NCBI RefSeq assembly: GCF_036711975.1
Contig: NC_091966.1
Span: forward strand, 2,983,501-3,047,500
Reading direction: 5' to 3'
Source: Onthophagus taurus
Taxonomy: Eukaryota; Arthropoda; Insecta; Coleoptera; Scarabaeidae
Length of the DNA stretch: 64,000 nucleotides
Position numbers and translations under genes: made by a program. How positions within the stretch are numbered: position 1 is the stretch's first letter; each line of letters starts with the position of its first letter. The notes under the pieces are model-generated. The model saw only the letters and a program-made list of their open reading frames with translations. It ran no database searches and was not told the DNA's origin. This document shows positions 9,197 through 19,900 of the stretch, piece by piece.

Positions 9197-11080
9197 GTCT
9201 TAGCTCGAGCGTATACCGACCGTTAACCTACCGTCCACCATTTACCTGGCCGATTGCATTTCGACAGGTAGTCGACGAAGATACGTTGGTTTTTCCGGCA
9301 AAATTCCGCATTTTGTTTAATTTTTATGCGAAAAACTAATAAACCGATATTTGATTGTGAGGTACCGTTGGATTCGTATTGTTTTTATCTTTCGGAAGAT
9401 ACCGTAATATACTGGGTGTTCCATTTAAAAAAACAAAGTTGATCTATTTTCCGGAAAAACTAAAAGTGATGGCAAAATTTTCCATAAGAAAATATTTGTG
9501 CTGATAAAATATAGAAACTGACGTTTTTTTGTTCATAGTGATATCACAATTTGTTCGGAAGTTAAACAGGGGGGGGGGTTACTTTACGCTAGCACTGTAT
9601 GCATTGAGTGCTGCAACATCAATGATGTTGAAGAAAAATGTCATGGGCCATCGTTTACTTTGCCTCTTGCACGTGTATGTCGACACCATTTGTTTTATTA
9701 TAATGAGAGATGATTTCAGGCTTCCTCTTAGCGTCGTCATTGATAGATGCGTCGTGGTGCATGGTGCTTAGTAAAATTACGCATTTATTCTTTTTACGTG
9801 CGTAACTTACCATGGATACGTTATTTTGAAAACAAAACAATGAAGAGTAGACTACACGATCTTTTAAGGCTTTCACTTCTTTCGGAATGTCACGCTTATT
9901 CTGACGTAGTGTACCCACAATAGTAATATTTTTATCTAACAGATAAGTTGCTAGCGGAACACTAGTAAAGGAATTGTCTATCGTGAGATTGCGACCAGAA
10001 TTATGAATGCCACGCACAAGAGTTTGTACTACTTCAAGCCCCAGGTTTTTATGTGTACCAAAGCATAACCAGACGTAAATTCACACATCCAAAATATTTT
10101 AAGTCGATATTTTGCCGGTTTACATGGCATATATTGAACGAATGTGCATCTACCTCTAAACCCAACGAGTTGTTCATCAATAGTTACATTAGTATCAGAT
10201 ATGACGCAGGTTTTGTATTGCTGAATGAATAAATCCTAAATGTAGGACACTATTGCTAACTTATTGGTTTCCAAACGCGCATTCCGGGTTCTCTTGTCGT
10301 CAAATCTGGCGAATCTTCGTATTTCTTCAAAGCAAAATATGGACATTGTGGCTCGGTATACAGGATTGGCAAATTCATCACACATGGCACATCTCGCAGG
10401 AACATCCCAGCTTCTGTCAACTCCCGCATGAATAAGTAAACCACAGAATGCAAGAAATTCATCAACAGTTACAACTTTCGGTTTTCCTTTTGCCCTCTAA
10501 ATTAGTACAGTTTACAATTTCTTGTACAATAACTGGAGTTACAAATAACTGAAACGCTTCTTTTGGTGATGCAGCCATATGTTTCCTTGCTAGTCCTGGC
10601 GCATGCCGAATAATGTTGTGTGGTTGAATTTTATTTTTTGCTGGAGGTTCCAAACTACATACCAGACCACTTGGAGCAATGTTACCGCTCGTTGAAGGCT
10701 TACCAATATCATCAACATCATCCTCTGAATTATCGTCACCATGATCAGAACTGGATCCAGAATACTCGTCAGGAACCAATTCGAAATTTCTATGTTCTGT
10801 GTCATCATTTTCTGCTTCTGACACATCACTTTCTTCAGAAGGCAAATCATCACATTGTGCACCAATATTTCTTCATAACTCCAAATATCACGCTTTTCAC
10901 ATTTTTTTTGACGACATTATCATATGTATCTCACAAGTTCACTCAATCCAACTTCTATTCCAACTGAATGAAAAACAGCTGCACCTACTTTTATACATCC
11001 AACAGTAATGCACGTTTTAACTTGCACAGACACGCACAATTCCGCGCAGAAGTGTTTGGCAAATTATAATAACCCTCAAG

Positions 11081-11330
11081 ATTAAAGAAGTGTACATTAA
11101 CAATATCCGGTATGCGGATGACACCGTGATATTAGCGGATAGTGCACATGATCTGCAGAAGCTACTAAACCGGGTTAACGAAGAAAGTCAAAGACGAGGT
11201 TTGAAAATTAACATCAGCAAGACCAAACATTAATAAACTCGAATACATGTTGATGGAGAGACCATCAAACAGATGAAAAAATGTAGATACTTGGGATGAA
11301 TGATCTATGAGGGATGGAAATCATTTGCAA
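11081..11330 (+). pseudogene. Non-LTR reverse transcriptase fragment (YADD box)
   Basis: One frame reads IKEVYINNIRYADDTVILAD, SAHDLQKLLNRVNEESQRRG, LKINISKTKH, then a stop, and HVDGETIKQMKKCRYLG before further breaks. This is the palm segment with the catalytic YADD and the following K-T-K motif of insect non-LTR elements. Only about 80 codons remain. Confidence 0.75.
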
Positions 11331-11709
11331 TCACATTGCTGTAAGACTGCTTGAATTTTTAAGACTAGGTCGATTTTACTTTCCTTCGACAACCAGTTCT
11401 TGACATTTTTACCTTATTCAATACAAGGAGAGAAAAATCTCTTTGGAAATTATACAACGTTGTGTATATGCAGAAAATAACATTCACAAAAGTTAAATTA
11501 TGAAACACGATGTCATAAATCGACTACTTGGATCTAATGAAAAAATTAAAGATTTGTCATTAAACTGACAAATGTCAGTAATATAATTTTTTATTATTTT
11601 GATGTGTTAGTTTATAATTTTTTTTCCAGTTTTTTTCCTATTTTTTCTCATTTTGTTGTGCATTTTTTGTCCAATTTTTGTTACTTTTTGTTAATTGCAA
11701 TTAGTATCA
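11331..11709. other. Intergenic DNA upstream of the CCDC42-like gene
   Basis: AT-rich. A small hairpin, TTTGTCATTAAACTGACAAA (11552-11571), lies in it. T-rich stretches precede the start codon. No other feature supported. Confidence 0.4.
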
Positions 11710-12738
11710 ATGGATCATAGGGAATCGCTTGATGTATCGCAAATAAAATTTATCCGAAAACAATCCGATAAACTAATATGTTTCGCAAATATACCACCAC
11801 AGAAAGGAGTTGCGATCTACAGAGAATCCCTGCAAAATAAAAAAAATCTCATACACCCACCAAAATACAAAACGGAATACAAGGCTTCCAGTAATTTAAT
11901 GAAAAATCGATCGTTAAACGTTGAAAAAGAAAGAAATGAGTGGCTGGATAACGTGAAAAATAACACCCTCGTTAAAAAGAGGAAATCTATGGATGAACAA
12001 TGGAAAATGTTAAGAAAAGAAGAAAGAAGGTTGGGAAAATGTTTTAAAAGATACAATTATTTCGTACAGAGTAACTCCGAGAAACGACAACGATCTATAA
12101 AAAAACTAAAAGAAGTTGATGCAAACCGACTACCCGAACAAAAGAAATTCGATGATCTTCGCGAAAGATACAACAAAGTTTTTAAGATTAAGGAACTCAT
12201 GGAAAAAGCCATCAGTAAACACTCACTTTACGATGATTTTCTAAAATCAGTAGTGAGGATCGCTTCACCCGAATTTAAACAACCTTACGATTGTGTCCAC
12301 CGTTACGAAGCTTTAATGGACGCGAAAACAATGATTGGCGCAGAACAAGAAAAATTATTTTCGATGTTACAACACGAATTTACCGCATATCTTAAAATGA
12401 ATAATGACAACCAATTAAAATTAATAGGACTCATGAATAAACACAACGAATTATACACACAGTATGAACTCGCAAAATCAAAGGTTATGAAATGGGAGAA
12501 TCAAGTTGGTTTAATTTATGATTCAACAGTGGAAATTAAAAGATCAGTTAATGATGTTAAAGAGTCATGTTTCGGTCTTTATAAAAACAGTTGCGATCGA
12601 AACACGGATTGTTCGTTTGATAAAGATTTAAATGTTAAGGAACAATTGAATGTTCTCAAGAAGGTATTGAATCATTTTGAGAATCTTAGCAATGAAACAT
12701 TTAAAATGGCTTTTGCTGCTAGAAGTGAATTGTTTTAA
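11710..12738 (+). CDS. CCDC42/CFAP73-family coiled-coil protein (axonemal), intronless
   Basis: Single-exon frame of 342 residues from ATG 11710 (MDHRESLDV); an in-frame TTG five codons upstream is not a likely start. CCDC42/CFAP73 proteins are coiled-coil components of cilia and sperm flagella; the algal relative FAP73 is part of the complex that regulates inner dynein arms. Family marks: RKSMDEQWKMLRKEERRLGK, CFKRYNYFVQSNSEKRQRSI, then a long coiled coil, KHSLYDDFLKSVVRIASPEF and CVHRYEALMDAKTMI, the conserved central block of this family. Basic and charged throughout, no membrane segment. Poly(A) signal at 12831-12836. The lack of introns could be ancestral or mean a retrocopy. I cannot tell which family member it is. 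Confidence 0.78.
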   Translation: MDHRESLDVSQIKFIRKQSDKLICFANIPPQKGVAIYRESLQNKKNLIHPPKYKTEYKASSNLMKNRSLNVEKERNEWLDNVKNNTLVKKRKSMDEQWKMLRKEERRLGKCFKRYNYFVQSNSEKRQRSIKKLKEVDANRLPEQKKFDDLRERYNKVFKIKELMEKAISKHSLYDDFLKSVVRIASPEFKQPYDCVHRYEALMDAKTMIGAEQEKLFSMLQHEFTAYLKMNNDNQLKLIGLMNKHNELYTQYELAKSKVMKWENQVGLIYDSTVEIKRSVNDVKESCFGLYKNSCDRNTDCSFDKDLNVKEQLNVLKKVLNHFENLSNETFKMAFAARSELF

Positions 12739-12793
12739 ATAACTTTTTGTAATTGCTTTTTTTTTAATAATTATGTATTAAGTTAAAAGTGTT

Positions 12794-12799
12794 TTTATT
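12794..12799 (-). terminator. Poly(A) signal on the minus strand
   Basis: AATAAA read on the minus strand, 44 nt beyond the stop of the putative exon at 12843-13105. It overlaps the 3' UTR of the convergent CCDC42-like gene. Confidence 0.35.
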
Positions 12800-12830
12800 G
12801 AGAGCAATACTAACGAAAAACAAGAAATAC

Positions 12831-12836
12831 AATAAA
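12831..12836 (+). terminator. Poly(A) signal of the CCDC42-like gene
   Basis: AATAAA 93 nt after the stop codon. Confidence 0.55.
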
Positions 12837-12842
12837 TGTAGT

Positions 12843-13105
12843 TTAATCAAAAATGATTCTTGTTAAAGTGCCATTCAGATTCTGCGTAGGAGTCATCGCT
12901 TTTCCTATCATGTTTCTATTATGTACAGCATGTTGTAATGTTTGGAAGTCCTGGATTCCTGTCCAATGACGGATGTCCTTTTTTCTCCCTCAATTTTTCC
13001 CTGGAGAATGAAGGTGTTAGAAATGGTACCTTTCTTGATGGTGGTCTTTCTTTTCTTGATATTTTAAAAAAGTTCTCGGATCTAGAACTGAATATTTCTG
13101 GTTCT
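12843..13105 (-). CDS. Unidentified coding-looking terminal exon with one apparent frameshift
   Basis: Minus-strand frame from a possible acceptor (ATATTCAG, at about 13106) reads SRSENFFKISRKERPPSRKV, PFLTPSFSREKLREKK; after a run of six A a one-base shift continues as DIRHWTGIQDFQTLQHAVHN, RNMIGKAMTPTQNLNGTLTR, IIFD and stop at 12843. Both parts have protein-like composition, without the N/K/Y bias of noise frames in this window, and an AATAAA follows. I do not recognise the family. The shift may be an assembly error or mean a pseudogene. Alternatively, splicing at AATCCAG (near 12950) would reach the second frame. Upstream exons, if any, would lie to the right, beyond a LINE insertion. Confidence 0.35.
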
Positions 13106-13130
13106 AGATCTAGTGGTAGGTCTAAGTTAT

Positions 13131-13270
13131 AGTTATTTGTTTATTTATTTCCATTAAACCTCTACAGGGCAAACCCCAATTACAAAGGTTTTACAAAATA
13201 CTACTTCTGATACCGTTTCTTATTAAATTTCTTTTCATTACCATCCAGGAAGACGCTACAAAAACTGTTA
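13131..13270 (-). mobile_element. 3' end of a non-LTR retrotransposon
   Basis: On the minus strand AATTGGGGTTTGCCCTGTAG then AGGTTTAATGGAAATAAATA and an (AAATAA)-type tail, the usual look of a LINE 3' UTR end. No coding part is left. Confidence 0.5.
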
Positions 13271-13304
13271 GGGTAAACAAAATGTAACATTATTCTATTT
13301 ATTG

Positions 13305-13416
13305 AATTAAAACTAGAACTAATAGTAGCACTATCACTAGAACTAACACTAGCTAGAAACTTTCGAAGTGCTTTCGAGTCGTGTTCGATAGTGCTACTAT
13401 TAGTTCTAGTTTAATT
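13305..13416. repeat. CTAG-family fold-back repeat
   Basis: The left arm AATTAAAACTAGAACTAATA...GCACTATC (13305-13335) and right arm 13387-13416 are inverted copies differing by one base. The centre contains ACTAGAACTAACACTAG. It is a variant of the palindromic family described at 24041-24782. Confidence 0.75.
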
Positions 13417-13562
13417 AACACCGGCCGTGAAAGTCTTCGTACTTATATTCTATTTATGTTACCAAATTTTATCAATTTTGTGAATAATAAATTATTATGT
13501 TGAAATTAGATCTTTCATTTAAAATATATTTATTTCCTTTTTTCATTTTTTTAAGTTAGCCC

Positions 13563-13627
13563 CAACGATCTGGCAACGTCGGTCGCTTCGCTTCGATGCG
13601 CAGCGAACAATGTTGCCAGATCGTTGG
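13563..13627. repeat. GC-rich hairpin
   Basis: CAACGATCTGGCAAC at 13563-13577 and GTTGCCAGATCGTTG at 13613-13627 are perfect inverted copies around a centre rich in CG (GTCGCTTCGCTTCGATGCGC). Probably a tiny fold-back element. Confidence 0.6.
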
Positions 13628-13717
13628 TTAGCCCAGTTTTACACCATTATCCTAGTCGAAGTTGGTTTTAATTTATGGTTAATACTCTGCGGTGACATCG
13701 GATGGCGCTGTACACAA

Positions 13718-14140
13718 GGTACAATTAAAGTCCCTAGATTTACAAAGTACCGCGGTTGATGACGCCTGTTTTCGAGCCAAAATGGCGGTTTGACAACTTG
13801 TCAGTCCTTCTCAGCATTTATTTACAAAAATATTGCCGTCTTGTTGCCTTTGGAGTTGCAAAAATAGCAGTAAGAAGGGCTTTCGACTCTTAAGAGTACC
13901 ACGAGAAAAAAGAAAGGAGTTTTGGCGTAATGTTATCAATAGAACGACATAGCTTTAAATTTCCCGCTTGATTTTCGAGCCAAAATGGCGGCAAACCGCG
14001 GTACTTTGTAAATCTAGGGACTTTAGGTACAATTACCTAAAGTGACAGCGGTGACAAGTTGTCAAACTGCCATTTTGGCTCGAAAACTGGCGTCATGAAC
14101 CGCGGTACTTTGTAAATCTAGGGACTTTAGGTACAATTAA
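13718..14140. mobile_element. TIR element with THAP-like fragment, flanked by repeats of AGGTACAATT
   Basis: The left arm starts AAAGTCCCTAGATTTACAAA and continues through GTACCGCGGTT and GAGCCAAAATGGCGGTTTGA. The right arm (about 14055-14129) is its reverse complement over about 75 bp, and a further inverted copy ends at 14027. Each of the three ends is bordered by GGTACAATT. The repeated border suggests a target duplication of 8-10 bp and either nesting or a partial tandem duplication. Confidence 0.65.
13833..13952 (+). pseudogene. THAP zinc-finger N-terminus remnant
   Basis: Frame LPSCCLWSCKNSSKKGFRLL, RVPREKRKEFWRNVINRTT, stop. THAP domains of P-like transposases and host genes start M-P-x-C-C-x-x-x-C, have a basic S-K-K-G stretch, then F-x-x-P and R-x-x-W. 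Here the initiating ATG has become TTG. The distal C-x2-H pair is missing because of the stop. Confidence 0.5.
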
Positions 14141-14739
14141 AGGTACAATTTAATAAGGTGGAGTTGGCCATCTCTATTCTCCGACAACCGACGTTATTTG
14201 ACATAATTTGATAAAAACCACGTTGACATCCGCCAGGTCGCTTTCGAAATAACCGCATCCTACTAAACCGCGATTTTCAACGAAACTATATGGAATATGG
14301 AGAAAATAAAATATGCCACATATTAAGAACACATCGGTTTACCACCAATTCAAATTTGAATTTTTTTCGTCAAATAGTTTTGGAGAAAAAAATCGTAAAG
14401 TAGACAAAATTGCTGGCACTCTCAAAAATCGGGTACTTTTTTACTTAACTCGCGATAAAAGAAAAACCGCGGACCTGAAAATTTTCAAATTGACATATGA
14501 TACGCAGAAATGTTCGCTGATTACAATAAACTTTACCGCAATTTTTTCCATAGAGTGGTTACGCAAATATCGATTTCTAAAGTGAGCCTTGATTTTTTTG
14601 CAAATGTTAATTGTAAGCATAAATTCGAAATTGATTGTATGAATCCATGTTGCAAGTTATATTATATATGGGAAAATGTATATGTAAAACATATAAAAAT
14701 ATAAAAAACTTCTTACTTGCTTATATTTTAAATAGTTAT
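14141..14739. other. AT-rich intergenic DNA
   Basis: Two overlapping frames (14313-14585, 14510-14704) have the lysine/asparagine/phenylalanine-rich composition of random AT-rich DNA and match nothing known to me. Confidence 0.4.
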
Positions 14740-15138
14740 TGGAACCGGTTTCGACACATAAAGGTCATCATCAGCCAAAATCTTTGCAAGCGAAAAATAA
14801 AAAAGAAAATCACATCAAAATCTAATTTCGTTATAAAAATTATATAACTTACGTTGAATTTTATAAAAATAACACATTGAATATTAATATATTAAAATTT
14901 AAATAAATAAACTATGGTAAAATGTTAAAATTAAATAAATATGTTACAAATTAATATGAAACGTACAAGACGAACACAGCACACAATAATGGAAAATTTA
15001 CTATGAAGGTAAGTACAGCACCCGAATAAACTGGTTACATATTAAAATCGGATGAATAAAGCGATGGTAAAATCGGAAAATTAATTATTATTTTATTTGT
15101 TTAGTTTTTCTTTTCTTGCTTTTTGATAGAAAGGAATA

Positions 15139-16886
15139 TCAAAAATATAATGGGGTGTAAAAAGTATCAACTTGATCGTTGAGAAGATTTATTCTTTTAT
15201 TTCTCCTATATTTATCGATTTCAAATGTTTCCAAAAGATCAAGTTTAAACCCTTTCTCACATTTATGTATCAATTTCGTGTTATCGAATTCGATAATATG
15301 ACCATTTAATTGACTGTGTTTGAATATGTTAGAATTCGTTTTTGTTTTATGTTCGTGTAGACTTGTTTGCCTAATATATAAACTATTGCATTCTTTACAA
15401 TTAACTTTATAAACTCCAGATTCTTGGAGATTATTTTTATTATTTTTTAAATGATGATTTGATAACAAGTTTAGAATTGTTCTTCTAATACTATAAGCCA
15501 ATGTTATACCATATTTAGCAAGGATCTTATGGGCTTGTTGAGAAGTATCATTAAAAGTAATAGGTTTGTAAATGTTATTCTTTAAAGGTGTAGTATATAA
15601 AACATCCTTAGTCATTGTAATCTTATTTAAAAGGTTGTTAATTGTATTGTTTGAAAAACCATTTTGTTTAGCTAAGCAATAGATATAATTGAGTTCTTTA
15701 ACACGATTTTCTTTTGACAATGGGTAATCTAGAGCTCTATTAATTAAATAACGGAAACTTGCTATTTTTTGAGAAAAAGGATGTGCAGAATCTTCAGGAA
15801 TAATTGTAGGAACTGTTGTTTGTTTTCTAAATATATCATATTTCAATTTATCATCTTGATTGGTCAACTTTAGGTCTAAAAAGTTTAGTTCCTTATTGAT
15901 TTCTTTTTCCACCGTGAACTTTAAATTTTTATGAATATTATTAAGGTACTCATGAAAAAGATCTAAGTCTGCATTGTTAATTTCCCATATTATAAAGATG
16001 TCATCTACATATCTTATCCATTTTATGATATTATTGTTGTAAGGATTATTATTAGATATTATATAATTATTTTCGATATAATCAAGGTAGATTTCTGCTA
16101 AAATTCCAGATAAGGGCATCCCCATTGGTAAACCTTCATTAATCTTATAAAAGTTATCGTTAAAAGTGCAGTAGTTTAGTGTGACTATATGTTTTAAAAT
16201 ATTATTAAGTTGTGAAGTTATATTATTATCTTTGAAATGACTATCGAACAGGTTATTTGCTAGTTTTATAGTTATATCTATAGGTACATTGGCGTATAAG
16301 TTTGTAACATCAAAGGATAAAAACATTTTATTTGCTAAATTAAGATTTTTAGTGTTTTGAATGAATTCCAAGGAATTTGATATGGAACATTTAGGTTTAA
16401 AGTTTATCATTTGAAAAATGTTAAGCATAAACTTGGTCAGCTTAGATGTTGGTGAATTATTGAAAGGGGTAATAGGACGAATAGACATATCTATTTTGTA
16501 TAATTTAGGTAAAGAATAAAGTTTTGGGATTTTTGGGTTCATATTTATGAAATATGAACTGAAAAAATTATTTATCCGATCAGGTTTTATATTTAGGTTT
16601 TTGTTTATAATTTCTTTCGTTTTTCTAATGATCGAATCTAACGGATTTTTATTTAATTTAACGTAGTTATTATCTTTTATGAATTGTTCTGTTTTGTGTA
16701 TGGATGTATCTTTATCAATGATTACAATACCCGCTCCTTTATCTGCTTTTACGAAAATTGCATTATTATGTTCGATTTTATTTTTAATAGATTTGATTGT
16801 TTCATCATGTTGGAATGACTGTCCAAGTTGTATTTTATCATGAGGATGTTTATTTTTATTTTTTTCCTGTTTTGTTAAAAAAGTTT
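15139..16886 (-). pseudogene. Penelope-like reverse transcriptase/GIY-YIG ORF (most of it)
   Basis: A continuous frame of about 580 codons. It starts after a frameshift at a run of A near 16870, with DKGAGIVIIDKD (the N-terminal PLE motif), then IPKLYSLPKLYK, FLSFDVTNLYANVPI (RT motif A), INEGLPMGMPLSGILAEIYL (motif B), IRYVDDIFIIWE (catalytic box) and ELNFLDLKL. The C-terminus is GIY-YIG-like: GVYKVNCKECNSLYIRQTSL, with an Arg in place of the usual Gly of YIG, and a final KLDLLETFEI. PLEs use the endonuclease to prime reverse transcription of their RNA. The 467-codon piece from M at 16542 has no stop, so the copy is fairly young apart from the frameshift and insertion. Confidence 0.9.
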
Positions 16887-16900
16887 AAATCACTTCTAAT

Positions 16901-19900
16901 GTCATCATCAGGGCACGGAACTTTTGTAACAAAACGATACGATTTCCCCCCTCCACTCGTTCTGATTAAAAGACCCCGAACAGCATACTGTTCAGTGGGA
17001 AATTAAAATTTCAAGTTAGAAAAAAATTGTGTTAACAAAAATTGTTCCTGAAACAATTCTAAACAAACTTTGTCAACGTCTTTTTTTGATTTAATCAATA
17101 ATTAAAGAGATAACCACAAAATAACAATTTTTAAATTTTTATGCATAATTACACTTAGATGTTTAATTAATAGAGATGTAAAAATTTTTTATTAAGATAA
17201 TTGATTCAAAATCGAAATTGAAACAAATTTTATTTAAAACATTTTTTGATAAAAACAATAATTATTGAGATAATTAATTTTGATAGCATACTATTCAGAG
17301 GGAAATTAAAATTTTGAGTTAGCAAAAAATTGTATTAACAAACACTGTTCCTAAAGTAATTCTAAACAAATATTGTTAACAACATTTTTTGATATAATCA
17401 ATAATTAAGGAGATAACCTCAAAATATTAATTTTTTCATTTTTATACCTAATTACACTTAGACGCTTAATTAATAGAAGTGTAAAATTTTGTTATTAAGA
17501 TAATTGATTCAAAATCGAAATTGAAACAAATTTTATTTAAAACATTTTTTGATAAAAACAATAATTATTGAGATAATTAATTTTGATAGCATACTATTCA
17601 GAGGGAAATTAAAATTTCGAGTTAGCAAAAAATTTTATTAACAAACACTGTTCCTGAAGTAATTCTAAACAAATTTTGTTAACAACATTTTTTGATTAAA
17701 TCAACAATAAGGATATAACCTCAAAAATATTTATTTTTGTAGCGCACTGTTCAGAGAGAAGTGAAAATTTCAAGTTATAAAAAAATTGTTTTAACAAACA
17801 CTGTTCCTGATGCAATTCTTAACAAATATTATTAACAAAATTTTTTGATTTAATCAATAATTAAGGAGATAACCTCAAAATATTAATTTTTCCATTTTTA
17901 CACATAATTACACTTAGACGCTTAATTAATAGAGATGTAAAATTTTGTTATTAAGATAATTGATTCAAAATCGAAATTGAAACAAATTTTATTTAAAACA
18001 TTTTTTGATAAAAACAATAATTATTGAGATAATTAATTTTGATAGCATACTATTCAGAGGGAAATTAAAATTTCGAGTTAGCAAAAATTTTTATTAACAA
18101 ACACTGTTCCTGAAGTAATTCTAAACAAATTTTGTTAACAACATTTTTTGATTAAATCAACAATAAGGATATAACCTCAAAAATATTAATTTTTGTAGCG
18201 CACTGTTCAGAGAGAAGTGAAAATTTCAAGTTATAAAAAAATTGTTTTAACAAACACTGTTCCTGATGCAATTCTTAACAAATATTATTAACAAAATTTT
18301 TTGATTTAATCAATAATTAAGGAGATAACCTCAAAATATTAATTTTTTCATTTTTATACCTAATTACACTTAGACGCTTAATTAATAAAGATGTAAAATT
18401 TTGTTATTAAGATAATTGATTCAAAATCGAAATTGAAACAAATTTTATTTAAAACATTTTTTGATAAAAGCAATAATTATTGAGATAATTAATTTTGATA
18501 GCATACTATTCAGAGGCAAATTAAAATTTCAAGTTAGCAAAAAATTGTATTAACAAACACTGTTCCTAAAGTAATTCTAAACAAATTTTGTTAACAACAT
18601 TTTTTGATTAAATCAACAATAAGGATATAACCTCAAAAATATAAATTTTTGTAGCGCACTGTTCAGAGAGAAATGAAAATTTCAAGATAGAAAAAAATTG
18701 TTTTAACAAACACTGTTCCTGATACAATTCTTAACAAATATTGTTAACAACATTTTTTGATTTAATCAATAATTAAGGAGATAACCTCAAAATATTAATT
18801 TTTCCATTTTTATACATAATTACACTTAGACGCTTAATTAATAGAGATGTAAAATTTTGTTATTAAGATAATTGATTCAAAATCGAAATTGAAACAAATT
18901 TTATTTAAAACATTTTTTGATAAAAACAATAATTATTGAGATAATTAATTTTGATTGCATACTATTCAGAGGGAAATTAAAATTTCGAGTTAGCAAAAAA
19001 TTGTATTAACAAACACTGTTCCTAAAGTAATTCTAAACAAATATTGTTAACAACATTTTTTGATATAATCAATAATTAAGGAGATAACCTCAAAATATTA
19101 ATTTTTCCATTTTTATACCTAATTACACTTAGACGCTTAATTAATAGAGATGTAAAATTTTGTTATTAAGATAATTGATTCAAAATCGAAATTGAAACAA
19201 ATTTTATTTAAAACATCTTTTGATAAAAACAATAATTATTGAGATAATTAATTTTGATAGCATACTATTCAGAGGGAAATTAAAATTTCGAGTTAGCAAA
19301 AAATTGTATTAACAAACACTGTTCCTGAAGTAATTCTAAACAAATATTGTTAACAAAATTTTTTGATTTAATCAATAATTAAGGAGATAACCTCAAAATA
19401 TTAATTTTTCCATTTTTACACATAATTACACTTAGAAGCTTAATTAATAGAGATGTAAAATTTTGTTATTAAGATAATTGATTCAAAATCGAAATTGAAA
19501 CAAATTTTATTTAAAACATTTTTTGATAAAAACAATAATTATTGAGATAATTAATTTTAATAGCATACTATTCAGTGGGAAATTAAAATTTCGAGTTAGC
19601 AAAAAATTTTATTAACAAACACTGTTCCTGAAGTAATTCTAAACAAATATTGTTAATAAAATTTTTTGATTTAATCAATAATTAAGGAGATAACCTCAAA
19701 ATATTAATTTTTTCATTTTTATACCTAATTACACTTAGACGCTTAATTAATAGAGATGTAAAATTTTGTTATTAAGATAATTGATTCAAAATCGGAATTG
19801 AAACAAATTTTATTTAAAACATTTTTTTGATAAAAGCAATAATTATTGAGATAATTAATTTTGATAGCATACTATTCAGAGGGAAATTAAACTTTCGAGT

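Larger units (their letters stand above)
7410..9599. mobile_element. Tc1/mariner-superfamily element with TIRs of about 400 bp, TA target duplication
   Basis: The element spans 7412-9597 between TA dinucleotides. Ends read CAGTGCTAGCGTAAAGTAAC at left and its complement at right, each followed by a run of ten C (or G). The inverted similarity continues inward to about 7812 and 9197, so the TIRs are around 400 bp, far longer than in classical mariner. The insertion site is internal to the piggyBac transposase. Confidence 0.9.
7073..10860 (-). pseudogene. piggyBac-family transposase, broken and split by a mariner-like element
   Basis: Read on the minus strand from 10860: an acidic N-terminus (DLPSEESDVSEAENDD), then from 10465 FLAFCGLLIHAGVDRSWDVP and FEEIRRFARFDDKRTRNARL, TIDEQLVGFRGRCTFVQYMP (first catalytic Asp), TIDNSFTSVPLATYLL (second) and HYNKTNGVD (third), KRWPMTFFFNIIDVAALNAY to 9600. 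The protein resumes at 7409 with IVFTKEHPNYNIG, FLKDLAKELVIPHMQR and the cysteine-rich C-terminal domain (CSVCP, MICVTCKNNIC, CTKC), ending at 7073. Removing 7412-9597 plus one TA restores NAYIVFTKEH exactly. Other damage: a stop after VSYI, another after WGLK, and frameshifts near 10465, 10020 and 9655. The terminal repeats and TTAA sites were not located with confidence. Confidence 0.88.

Noticed and set aside
11695..11709. TTG start five codons upstream of the CCDC42-like ATG
   Set aside because: Eukaryotic nuclear genes start at ATG; ATG 11710 follows directly in frame.
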